DNA from: Rhea pennata | Lineage: Eukaryota > Chordata > Aves > Rheiformes > Rheidae | Reading direction: 5' to 3' | DNA: 64,000 nt | Assembly (NCBI RefSeq): GCF_028389875.1 | Contig: NC_084669.1 | Location: 30,554,567-30,618,566 of the forward strand | In this document: in pieces, positions 1-20,020 of the stretch | Layout of the letters: every line of letters starts with the position of its first letter | How positions within the stretch are numbered: the stretch's first letter is position 1 | Made by a program: the position numbers and the translations under genes | The notes under the pieces: model-generated | Seen by the model: only the letters and a program-made list of their open reading frames with translations | What the model was told of the DNA's origin: nothing | Databases searched by the model: none

Positions 1-3000
1 ATTGAAGAAAACCACTGCCTCAAGTTATTTTAGGTTTTAATAGAGTAAGCATACTCATTGCACCCAAATGCATACTTCATTGGGATATGGTAGACTTGCT
101 ATTACAAGAATGATGCTGAAAGCTAAGGACATACAGATGGCTTTAAGTTTTGCTGTATTTGTTAATAGTCTGTTCACATACAGACATTCTGTAAAGAAGC
201 TTCACTTTTGTTAGGTGGAAAACTAAACAGGAAAAGATTTTTAAATGTCTGAATTTCTGATTCGTCCTACTTCATGATCTCAGCTTGTTATGTTTTCTTA
301 CAGATACACACGTTTTACCAAAAAAAAACCCTACTGAGGATTAAAAAAAATTTTTTTTAGTCTAAAGTGTCATCTTTTATTCCTAGGGTATCTCTGCAAG
401 GCAATGTCTTAGTCCTGAAGAGTGAAAAAGAGGATCTAAATATATTTTTCTGAAATGTGAATTAAATAATTGGAATAATAAGGACAAATTAAATGAAGAT
501 ACTTCTTTTTATAGGGTTTCTTGGTTGTAGATGGAAGAGATAATGGTAGCCATAGTTGGACTTAAGAGTTATTGTGGAAAATGATCAGGTGTAGAGATGG
601 AAGGTGAGAACTCTGTCAAGGCTGGATAGAGTGGAATAATCTATAAAAAACAGTTTGTAGAGGAAGATGTTTCAGATAACTAGCTGGCTGAGACACCAAG
701 AACAAAAATGAAGATGATTACGAAACCACCAAATATATGGAAGTGACAGCGAGGGGGAAAGGAAGTTGAGAAAAACAACCATTGTATGGAAGTTGAAACT
801 AATCATAACTGAAAAAAAAAGATAGAAGCTGTGCAAAGGACCACATTCTGTTGAGTTGGAAGATGCCTCTTTGAGAGGGATCTATTTGGGAAAGGTATGG
901 ACCTGCTGAGTCAGTGTGACTGTATGTAGATGTGTTATGGGAGCTTGAAGCAGAGAGGAAAAGTTAAATAACAGGTATAAACAGATAGAGGAAGTCTGCT
1001 TGAAACCTAACAGAACATTGCCAGGAAGCTGGAGAGGCAAGGAGGATAATATTGCAGTGTATATTGCAATGTATATGAAAAGGGTTAAGGAATGGTAAAA
1101 ACAAGAGTGCCTACAAGCTCCACCAGCTCATTTCAGAGACTGCCAGTACTAACACAGAAGTCTTTAATGCTAACCGTAAGCCATTTTACAAACCTCTCAT
1201 TGAAAGCTGTGGTCTTTCCTTTCATCTGAGGTATACAAAAATGTTTCAATTGACTTAAAAACATAAGTGTAATGCCAGTTTGGGGCTCTGACATTAACTG
1301 CAGTCTGAATATATGACTTTAAAAAGGGACCTGCCCTCAGTACATGCTCTGTTTCTTGACGAACGATGGAAGTCTTTAATAACTACCATGTTAACTGTTC
1401 TGGAAAATCCAGCTTAAGTTACTGGATCATGGATTTATACATTGTTGAAGTTCTTGATTAAATTCATCCTTTTCTGCTCTTCTGTACTTTCCAACACGTC
1501 AGACTGACTTGTAGGAGATATGAGGAGACTTGAATAAATACATTCTTCTATATGTTAGGAGGCTGTACTCATTCAAATGCTTATAAAACATACTCCCTCC
1601 TTTGTGAATATATGAAGGCTAAAACATAGTTTCAGTTCCCCCCAAAGGGAATGAAAACCTAGTAATACTTCAGAGAACTGAACCACGTTGTTCTTAGCAA
1701 AAGACAACATAGATCTCGTGGGTATGCCACCAGAGGGAGTATGCAGCTTAATGAATGAAATGCAGCCACATTTTGGGAAACTGAATTAGGAACTTTGTGT
1801 TGAAGTTCAGCATCACTTTTATTGCTTTTTAAGAGGGGCTATTAAAGGTTACAGTTAATTTGCATCGTCTTCAAACAACCAATAATTTTCCTTTCCACTG
1901 TGGGTCTAATCATCTCCTGCCATTCTGCCTCCACTCACTCTTTTCTGAACCTTTCTTCCCTCTCACCAAACATCTTGTGCTCATACCACTGGCATGGAAA
2001 TGTATTTGGCAGAAGCAGTGGCGAGAAGGGAGCCTCGCAGTGAATGTGCTGCTGCTGGAATAGAAACCCATCCGGCTGCTGGCAGACTCATTTCAGTGAA
2101 TTCCCTTTCAGCCCTACTCTCACTTCTGCTGGATGCCAAATCACTGTTTGTGTGGCCAGGCTCCGAGGGCCTGGGAGCATGTGAACCGGTGGCAACAGAA
2201 TATTTTTTCAAATTATTAATTTCAACTGAAAAATTAACTCCAGCTTTAAATAGTCTATTTTATCTTGGCTGGCTAGCTATCTAGCCTGCAGAAAACTTAA
2301 TTTTATTGGGCACCAGATTTAAGATAGAATCTTGATAGTATATATTGCTGAATAAAAGTAGTAAATACCTGCCTAGCTTTTCCTATATGACCTTTGTACT
2401 ACAGATTTTCCCAAGATCAGACGTGATCCCTGTGTTCTGACAATAGGAAAGTGCTAAGCTTGAAATGTGTTTCTAAATAACTGAATTCAGTGTAAAGGAA
2501 TACTAAACACTGTTTAAAGATGATTAAATGGCTTTAGCTGTGCACAATCCCAAGATATGTCTGAACCCTTTAAAAGATTAAGATGCCAAGAATGATGATG
2601 GAAATTGTGACTGCTATAGGGGTTAATACTGAACAACATACCCTCAAAACTTTCTGATTGAGGAAAGATCTGCTCTTCGCTAAAAGTGCAACAGAAGTGT
2701 CACCATTATTAATCACAGACTCAAGTCAACATACACACTTAAACGCAACAAAGAAATTCCAGACCATGTCTAATACTGCATTATATAACTTTCTGACATC
2801 TGCAAGAGTATCTTTTTTTTCTTCTGAGAAGCTGTTGATACAATCTCAGGAAGGAAATTGGCTTTGTAAACTAAATGTGTATAAACTATAGAGTGTTTTA
2901 ACTTTAATAAAACCTGGATCCATGTACCTGTACAAAATTTCTTGTTCCAACTGTCCTTTCATTGATTGTTTTCATAGCTCACAAATCTTTCATTGTTTTC

Positions 3001-3003
3001 CAG
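1..3003 (+). other. GLUD1: GLUD1 upstream intron (partial)
   Basis: No coding exon could be recognised here. The exon that follows begins at the codon after the human ...STIGHY segment, so the exon encoding that segment must lie before the window. The stretch is AT-rich and non-repetitive by eye, with several short chance open frames. A somewhat GC-richer patch lies around 1,990-2,190, followed by an AT-rich homeodomain-like patch around 2,199-2,260. Confidence 0.8.
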
Positions 3004-11763
<8,760 letters not shown>

Positions 11764-12997
11764 ACAGGCCATTACCGCTCCTTATTGTATCCCATCTTTC
11801 TTGCCGTTAATGTACCCTCTTCTTGAAAAAGCTTATCACAAGTTTACATGTAACCACAAAAATTTCTTTTCTTCTGACATTATAGTGGATTCTATTCTCA
11901 ATTAGTTTCAGTCCAAACTAGTTTTTTTATATAATAAAAATCCATGGATTAGGATATTGTATACAAGTATATATCTAAGGATAACCGTTCATCTGCACTT
12001 GTGGGGGCCATTGGGTATTTCACCTACAAAACAAAATGGTACATTTTACGTATGGAAGAGTGGTCTTGCCACCTGGGCCAATTCTCAAACTTAAGATCAG
12101 ATACTGTACTAGATGGGCGTTTAGCTCACTATTACTTCATGCACTTTTGTTTAATTATGTAATTTTGGCTTTGGCACTTTCAGTAAGGCCTTGTATGATC
12201 AATGCTGTAGCATTGTCAAAGGAAGAATGGGCCTCCAGCAGGGATTAACTTTGATAGGAGTCTAATTTTTATTTGTAGTAAAGCTTAAGGCCTGATTCTT
12301 TTTAGGCAATGTTTTTTCTTTAACTGTGCTGCTGTTATAGGACTGCCTTTAATTGCTTGTTCAAGCTAGCTTGACACAGTGAAATACGTAGAGAGGTGAC
12401 AAACTAGTATTTTTATAAGCTGAAACTATCAGGCAACTCTAATTTGGTTATGTTTTTAATCAGTTATCTATGTAACTATTCTGACTATAGGTTGTTTCCT
12501 TTTTTTTAAAAAAAAGGGATGGTCTGAATTCACTAAGTAATCCTACTCTAAATTTTTAACATTACTTTTCAGTCTTTTCCTTTCTAAGTCTTTCTGAAAA
12601 TTAGATATTGTCTTAGTGAACAACTAAAGTGAAATTGAACCCAGAAGTAGTTAGCCAAACCACAGAGGAGCTAAAATGCTGCTAAACTTAATCCACTGTC
12701 TTAACACATAGCCTTCTTATTTTTGCCTTCTTATTTTTTTGTAGTCTGGAGGTCTTGAACGTTTTAAATATGTTCAAATGCAACAAAATAGACCTTGACA
12801 TAATATTGGATCAAGCACAGTTTTTAAAGTTTAAGGCTTTTGTCCAGTGGAGTCCCATTGAAGTGCCAGGTTTTATTTATGTAATGAATATGAATGTTTT
12901 TTTTAAATGACAACTAGTCCCTCCCAGAAACTCATGGTTTTTTTCTAACCACTTTGTAACTGCATGACATAACCTGGTGAGAAGAGCAGTTATTAAA
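11764..12997 (+). other. GLUD1: GLUD1 3' UTR (extent uncertain)
   Basis: The sequence downstream of the stop has no further open frame of note. A canonical AATAAA lies at 11,933-11,938. An ATTAAA variant at 12,992-12,997 could serve a longer form. Which one is used cannot be told from sequence. Confidence 0.6.
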
Positions 12998-15712
12998 AAA
13001 AAGTTGACCTTTCCAAACCTAATATGCTGGTGTATTACTGTTTTCTATTTCATATACTAATAGGTTTCAGTAATGCCAAACAACTTGTGAATACCCATAT
13101 TTATTCACTACATGACTACTGATAATACGCTCTGAGTTATCACAAGGTGCTGACTAAAACACATCTTTATCTCATGAATTTGCCTGTTAACAAGACCTTA
13201 GAAACTAGATATGTTTTGTTTGGCAGATCATTTCAGGTCATTGCTGCGTCTCTGGAATTTGCGTGAAGAACTATTTTAGTAGTTAGCATGGAGCAATACA
13301 CCTGTGTGGTGCATTTAACTAGTGGCTTACTCCATCGTATGTGCTGAAATACAGGGTTATAGCAGTACTTTTAATTGCCTAAGTGTAGTATATTTTGCTG
13401 CCATTTATTTAAACAAAAACAAAGAATCGTTTGAACATGAAAAAATTACTGTGATCAAGGTAAGGTTCTCTAAACCAAAGGATCTGTATCTTGGATCATA
13501 TCTTTCAGTAGCGTTTTTACTTAAATATTTGCTAGATAGTAAAGTAAAACTCAAGGTAAGATTGTATACCTCTGACAAACTGCAACCTATTTCCACCAAA
13601 ATTTGGTGAAACACTACAGCAAGTAGCTATATTACACAGGATAGAAGGACTCTTAAAAGCTCAGTTGGATTAGGTCAGAGGATTCCTGTAACTGATGGGA
13701 TGGTTGAAAGCAAAGTAGCAGTTAAAAGTGAAGAAACTTGGCTGGCTGTACTGGCAATATTGTTCACCTACATCCTGCTGCCATTTCCTCTCCTTCCCAC
13801 CACTTTATTAAGTGCCCCCAGTTTGGCTATGCCTACTTGAAAAATGGGACCCTTTCAGTGTTGAAGCACTCTTAAAAGGATATGGAAAGCTGGCATAGAT
13901 AGCTAACTGAGATCTCTTCTACCTCTTACTCCAGAAGAAATCCAAAAGCTGCAAGGTGCCTGGCTTTAAATCTCCCATTTCATGAGCATCATGTAGTCTT
14001 GTAACAACCACGTGGTAATACACAGAACATGCTGAGACCAAGCAGACCTACGACCAGGTATAGTTTGACCAAATCCAGAGATGAGCCCTTAGCGTGACTG
14101 TATTTCTCCTTGTACAATTGATTGTAATGTTTACTGACCTCTTATTAAGAGCACCTGCGTTGTAGCCCTGCAAGGCATCAACCTGAGCATAACTGAAGAC
14201 TAGTATATAGGGAGAACTTGTGGTGCTTCCTGGCAAAGACCTGAGACTCAAGGAGACTGACTTCGGAACACAGCACGCCAGCTGATTTGCCCTTTACCTG
14301 TAGTGAAACAGGAACCAAAGGATACCAGTGAGTCTACACTTCTGACAGACACATCATCATTTTGAGACAGAGTATGCTAAGGGTTATGCTGTTGCTGAGT
14401 ATGACAGTATTGCTGAGCTCAGTCCTAATGCAGTCAGACAATTCAAAATGAAATCACATGTTCCTTACCACATTTTGTAACATACCTGTCACAGAACTGG
14501 GCAAAAGCAGCAGCAGCAGCGCACACAGGAAAAAGCAGTAAAGCGTCGTATGGTTTTGCTAAGAGTTAATCTAGTTTCAGGGTGTGCAGCTTGCAAAGCA
14601 GCTCCAGATTTTTCCTAACCACTGCAGAAGAAAGTGATGTAGAAGGCAGGCAGGTAGATTGAAGGTGCCCATGCTCTTCTTCAGCTGCAGCTGTAACTTG
14701 AGTGAGGTTTGGGGATCAAACTTCTTGGGGAACACCCTCTCTCCCCACACACATATGTGCACACTAATTCTGTTCTCTGGCTAACTTCTTATTGTCACTG
14801 CTCGTATTCACTCAGGTGCCACTAAACATTCACCAATAAAAGCGGTAGGATGTTTTGTTGGGAGTCAGTCAACACCTGAAGCTGGATTTGAGCACAAATT
14901 TGAAACTGCGCTGAACCATGCCTATTACCTAGAGCACAGTGTGTATGTGCAACCGTACGCAGTGTCATGCCACCTATTTCGATTGTTGGTGTTGGACGGT
15001 GTCCCAGCATATAGGCTTCCTGCAAGTGAGTTTCGTAAGGCTGACAACCACAATGTTCACACTTACCTGCCTCCTGCAAACCACTGCATGCAAATAAATA
15101 CATTTATCATACAGAAGTACCAGAAGAACAAGGATTTTTTTTCTCAGCTGAGGAATGAACTCAGTACTACAGCAGTGATGGCAACTGTCAGTTAGAAATA
15201 AGCTTTGAAGCAATGATAATTCCTGCTGTAATTGTGAGATGCCAGACTCTAAACAAGTCTACAAACTGGTGAGACTGCATTATCTGACTCCTTACGGATT
15301 GCCACAGCAGGTCCTTTCTTTCTCCTTGGTCTTTTTATTTGAATGCAGACTGGTAAGCCCAGGCTCTTATTTTCAGCTTGTACTTGATCACTCGCCATCC
15401 CGTCTGGCCTGTATTTGCAAGGAGCCAGGTGAATATGGCAAGTTACTCCATACGCCTTGCTGTGCAGAGCTGTCACAGTTACAACCCATGATCTAGCTCA
15501 GGCAGTGGCAGCAGTATGGCGGTGTTCAGTGCTCTGCCAGCAAGGATATGTTCTGCTTTGTGGTGAGCTTAGCTTGAGCATGAACAGGGTGCTGTGTTAC
15601 GGTGGTTACACATACCTTAAACACACCCGAGTCTTCATCCGCACAATATCCAATTCCAGTATTACAAATAGGGCCAGTGCTATGAGTACAGTCACAGAAA
15701 TGCATAGGTGTT
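12998..15712. other. Intergenic region between convergent GLUD1 and FAM25-like gene
   Basis: No gene was recognised. Open frames of 60-95 codons occur on both strands, overlap each other and show no splice logic or known family. A small CAG run lies near 14,505-14,520. Confidence 0.6.
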
Positions 15713-15850
15713 TACAGAGTCACAGAGTGGTTGAGGCTGGCAGGGGCTGCTGGAGATCGTCTACTCCAACCCCCCCTGCTCAAGCAGGGTCACCTAGAGC
15801 ACATATTGCACATCACCTTGTCTTGACGTGGGAGTTGCTTTCGAGAGACT
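15713..15850 (-). mobile_element. CR1 LINE 3' fragment
   Basis: On the plus strand the order is cacagagtggttgaggctgg, then tctactccaacccccc, then ctgctcaagcagggtcacct. This is the reverse complement of the chicken-repeat-1 3' end. Similarity fades after about 15,800 and the left edge is uncertain by a few bases. It is a 5'-truncated copy with no coding capacity. Confidence 0.85.
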
Positions 15851-16098
15851 TAGATGCGTGGGAGCATGACTTAAGCTCAGTGACAAAACAGGATGAAAAT
15901 CAGCTTGCAAACCCTCCGTTTACATCGTGCCCCCTCCGAGCTATCCCTCAGCTCGTACACAGAGGCAGTGTTTGGTTGTGTAGCACAGCTGCTGCAGTCT
16001 GCTCCAGAAACTCCAGTCTTTCTAGACTACAAGGCCAAATGTATATATAAGGAAAGGATTCCTAAAGAATACTTAGAAGCCATGTAGATTTTAAGATT

Positions 16099-16104
16099 TT
16101 TATT
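16099..16104 (-). promoter_or_regulatory. FAM25-like polyadenylation signal AATAAA
   Basis: TTTATT on the plus strand reads AATAAA on the minus strand, about 70 bases after the stop codon. This gives a compact 3' UTR. Confidence 0.7.
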
Positions 16105-16170
16105 ATCATTATTTAAGAGTACATGTAATAGAAGCTTGTTTACAAAAATTTCCGTAGTGTTACATTATCT

Positions 16171-16268
16171 TCACTGGCAAAAGCTTTTTCCCCAGGCAGT
16201 TGCTTGATTTGTTACATTTTTTACAGCTTTTTCACCAGTTTCAGCCACTTTGTTGACTTCATCAAGAG
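16171..16268 (-). CDS. FAM25A: FAM25-like exon 3
   Basis: The acceptor attttaaag precedes CTCTTGAT. With the carried-over G it encodes ALDEVNKVAETGEKAVKNV and continues to GKSFCQ-stop. It holds the Trp, the only aromatic residue in the C-terminal half apart from a Phe. Confidence 0.85.
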
Positions 16269-19200
16269 CTTTAAAATAGGAAAAAGGTAACTGTAGCATC
16301 CCTGTAATATGTTCCCCTCTCCCACTAGCAGTGAGTGGCAGGGACACTAGATGGGAAAGGGATGGGAAGCAGGAGAACCGGAGGAGTCTGTGTTGTAGCA
16401 CAGTCTCTGCACAGGTGGCTAAAGCGGCCTCGGTCGCTTTTCGCAGGTCAGCCCTGGCCCCGCAGCACGGCTGTGTGAGCTGAGGGGCTGTGCGCGACGC
16501 GGGTGTGCTGCTCGCTCCCAGCGTCTGCAGGCACCGTGGGCACCACGCGGTCTTGGGCCCAGAGGCATCGCAGCAAAGTGCTTGGCAGCCTCTTGCAAGA
16601 TGATGGGTGCTAGGAGGGAGGCGGGAAGGGAAGGGGACGACCCGTCTGGGATTTCACTGAAGTGACAGGATTGAAATAACGAGAAGTATTACTGTACCTT
16701 TCTGACCAGCTTCCTTAGCCTGTTCCACTACTTGCTGCACAGTCTGGCCCGCTGTGTTAACTGGAATTTTAGGAAAAGAAGTGTAAAATAAACAGTCTTT
16801 ACCCTTCCCCAAACTCAGTAATTACATTTCAGGAGGGATCCCTAAATGTTTCAGAACAACAAGAGGAAAAACTATTCCTTAAGAATGGGCACTTTGATGC
16901 AATAGAAGGGAGCTGCTATTAGGAATTTGGTTGTAGTTCCCCACTTTACCATGTAGTTTAGTATAGACTAAGATTATGGAAGTTATTTGCATCATTAAGG
17001 TGATGCAAATAAGGAAATAAGCCCTAATGGAGATTCAGATGCAATGGCCTTTCCTTTTACTGAAACCAGACAGGTTCTGCAGAGACCCGTCTCAGGCAGC
17101 TTTGTTGGGAAAGAGTCTCCCACCAGCTGCATTAAGCTTGCTGCTTGCTGTCTGGAAGTGCCATGCTAGGACCAGCACATGGAAACTTAATGTTCAGTCT
17201 AATATTTTCTCTTTTAGCCATAAAAAAATTATTCCTTAAGAGACCAAAGTAGTTGTAAAGATGTGGAGGAAATGTCCAGCAGAGGAGACACGGTGATGGC
17301 ATGAACAGTAAAATATAAACCTGTCTTAAAGGAGAGGAACTGCAGCCATAGAAAATACTAATAAAAGTGGGTATTCTGCCTCCAACAGCTATGACCAGGG
17401 AAGCCTGTCTTGCAAGAGCTGGTCAAGGAAAGATTGGGTAAAGGGCCTTCAGCTAAACCTGTGTTTGTTTTATTCACCCTGCCTCCAGTTAGGGCCTTCT
17501 GTTCTGCACATCAGCCACTGAAGGGTGGCCTGCCTGAACATACTGCGAGACCAGCGGCTCATGAAATAGGATGTGAGCGCTGCATACGTGACAAATGCTG
17601 AAGGAGGACAGCGTTTAATGGACTGGGAGCGTCTAAAGCTTCCAAGTCCCCCAGGCTGGTGCTGAATGGCTCTTCAGCAAGAGCTGCTTCATAAGGGCTG
17701 CCTCGTAAACCAGTGGCCTGTCTCACCATGGGTTGTAAGACACTTTTTACAGCTTAGTCGCTGCATTAATTGTCATCATGCATCACCTTTTGATGTAGCT
17801 TACTAATTGGTGAATAGTATATGCATGGGCAAGGAAAATGCCGTTTCTAGTGCTGTAAATTTATGGCTGTCTGGCCTTTTTGGAGCTCTGGGTTAGGTGC
17901 TAATTTTAGACACTTGGCAAAGACGGGTTGTGCCATTCTCAGCACAGCAGTTGCTCATGGGACTAAGCCTCAGGGCATACGCAGGCACCATGGAAGTAGT
18001 TTAGCGACTATATAATTAACAATTGCAGATCACCAGTTGACAAGTCTTGCTCTAGCTTAAAAACTGGCACAAGCCTCTCCTTTGTCTTATGCTAAACAGG
18101 GATTTGGAGGGTACCTCCATTTCTAGCGCTCCCAGGGTTGTGTGCCATGCTGGAAGCGCAGTTGCAGGCATCCAGCATCATGGGCCGTTTATTTACTAAT
18201 GACGTGCAAATCCCATAGGCAGCGCTCAGTGGAGTCAGCAGAAAGCCTCCTACGTATGTGCTATTATCCTTGGAAAGAGAAGAGACCCCACAGCTCAGGC
18301 CCCGTCGTCACCCATGGGTGGCAGAAGCGAAGCCAGTGCCTGGGAGCTTGGCTACTGTTTCGGGTCCCAGCACCAGCCAGGAGAGGTGCCGGTGGCTGCA
18401 GAACCGGGTCAGGTTCGAGCACCTGCGGAAAAGGGGAAGGACTGCTGCTACTAAACTTGTCTCTTGAAGTTTGTTGACTCTTAAACAGTTCAGTAGGCTG
18501 AGAAAACTACACTGAGGAAACTACTCAGCTCCTGTAAGATGGCAAACTCCACTTCTAAAACCCACACATGCGTCTTCTAGCATAAGAAACATAGATAATG
18601 TTCCTTAACATAAAAAAGGAATATAAAAAAAACCTCCACAAAATATGCCTTTCTAGGGCTGCTGTACAGCAATGCAAAAAGAGAAAATCTTTTTTTTTCC
18701 TCTCTTTCTTTTTTTTTTAAAGTGGTTACCTGTAACTGCCAAAGGCCTGTTGTTTGTTTTTCCTCAAAGCTTCAGCATAAAAATGGTTAAATTAAGAATT
18801 CACCCCAAATCTTTGGAAAAGGGGGCAGTGGGTGTGTGATTTGGGGTCTTTTGTCTTTCCAGGCAAGGATAACAGTAAATAAGTAGGAGGCTTTCACTTA
18901 TAACATTAAGTAAGGCCTATTGGATTTGCACATCAGCAAAAAGTAGAATATACACAAACAGGCAAGCAGGTGCTCAGCAGAAGTCCCATTAGTAACATTT
19001 CTGCTTCATTTGAGGTCACTGACAAAATGCCTGGTTTCAAGAGTTTTAACCAATAAGTTGTGTAAAGGAATAGGAAACACTCTCAACTACTCATATATTA
19101 CACTAAGCACATGCAGATGTTTCAGGAATTGCATCAGTTAAAAAAAAATCTCTTGTCTGTGTTAAAGCTTCATTAGCAATGGCTCATCTAAATGGCATGT

Positions 19201-19927
19201 TATTTAAATTCAGGACAGATTCTCAGAGTGCCTCAGCAGGAGTGAGCTGCTCCTGTGACTACACTTAGGCTTTTGGTGGAATAAGTGCCTCCAAATATTG
19301 GCTGGGCTAGAGCACTAACAGCAAACAGGAGCTACCTGCAGATGTGCTTGTGTGGGTCCAAGCTGGCAGACGACTTCAGGGAACTGATTACACTGCTACA
19401 TATGCTCATAATTACCATGACTACTTGTATTTATAGCTTTAATTTTGTATTTGTATATATGTATTTATATATATATATATATTTATATTGTATTTATATA
19501 GAGAGAGAGCTGAGAGGGGAGGCTGAATATATCTTCAGGCTCACCTCCCCTCTCAGCTTTCTGCTGAGCCCTCGTCTCTTCCGTGCATCACCTGGACACC
19601 CACACAGTAAAAGCCAGAGTGGGAAACTAGTAGTTAATATCGGTCCCTCCTTTACTATAGCACTAGAGGTTTTTAAGCTTAACAAGACAGACTCCAGACC
19701 ACACTCCGGAGGAGAACAGCTATAAAGTAGAGTTAATGCATAAGAGCAATTTGCTCCAAGCTGCCAGACAAAAGCCTACTGGGGCTGGGAGCAAAGTATA
19801 TGTCTTTTAAACACCTAAAAGAAAGCATCATGAGGAAAAGCAGTGGTTTGTATTTACCTGCCACCTGGGCAGCATGTTCAGCTTGTTGCGTCGCTTCCTC
19901 GGCAAGTTTCTTCCCTATCCCAAACAT
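16171..19927 (-). CDS. FAM25A: FAM25-like short amphipathic-helix protein
   Basis: Three exons (19,858-19,927; 16,698-16,760; 16,171-16,268) join in phase 1 and phase 1 to give 76 residues. It starts MFGIGKKLAEEATQQ and ends AWGKSFCQ. The body is Ala/Gln/Lys/Glu/Val-rich with hydrophobic residues every three to four positions, and a near-repeat of EAGQKALDEV by ETGEKAVKNV. No signal peptide, membrane segment or catalytic motif is seen. QQVVEQAKEAGQK resembles human FAM25A (VVKEVVGHAKETGEK) and human ADIRF (QQVVDQATEAGQK). The N-terminus resembles FAM25A (MLGGLGKLAAEG). Human order is SNCG-ADIRF-(AGAP11)-FAM25A-GLUD1, so its position next to GLUD1 supports FAM25. It is shorter than recalled human FAM25A (89 residues). 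The molecular function is unknown. It could instead be called a second ADIRF copy. Confidence 0.85.
16698..16760 (-). CDS. FAM25A: FAM25-like exon 2
   Basis: This exon is 63 bases, exactly the length of ADIRF exon 2. It encodes VNTAGQTVQQVVEQAKEAGQ plus Lys. The acceptor is aattccag and the donor is gtacag. It is too short to stand out as an open frame and was found by matching phase and composition. Confidence 0.87.
19446..19500. repeat. TA-rich microsatellite
   Basis: An irregular run of tatatt and (ta)n units within FAM25-like intron 1. It abuts a GAGAGA run and the inverted repeat that follows. Confidence 0.85.
19508..19558. repeat. 15-bp inverted repeat (hairpin)
   Basis: The left arm agctgagaggggagg (19,508-19,522) is matched exactly by cctcccctctcagct (19,544-19,558). 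A further ctga/tcag pairing is possible past a 5-base bulge. It is intronic and purine/pyrimidine-asymmetric. Confidence 0.9.
19858..19927 (-). CDS. FAM25A: FAM25-like exon 1 with start codon
   Basis: This exon encodes MFGIGKKLAEEATQQAEHAA then QVA plus one base. The start is the first ATG downstream of the predicted TATA-driven start site and has a purine (A) at -3 and T at +4. The donor is gtaaat. Confidence 0.87.
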
Positions 19928-20013
19928 GGTTGCTTTCTGCCTTCTCTCCTGGTGGACGATGGGCGAGTGAATCCTAAATTTGGTCCTGTTACGATGTTCT
20001 CCAAAGTGCAGCT

Positions 20014-20020
20014 TTTTATA
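20014..20020 (-). promoter_or_regulatory. FAM25A: TATA box of the FAM25-like gene
   Basis: The minus strand reads ctcTATAAAAAGCTGCAC, 87 bases upstream of the ATG. It predicts a start site near 19,985-19,990 and an untranslated leader of about 60 bases. Confidence 0.75.

Noticed and set aside
15457-16050. A 197-codon open frame on the plus strand
   Set aside because: It runs straight through the antisense CR1 fragment and has no splice or family support, so it is a chance frame.
19285-19725. A 146-codon open frame on the plus strand
   Set aside because: Its middle is the TA microsatellite and the hairpin, giving low-complexity YIYIYLY-type sequence. It is not a gene.
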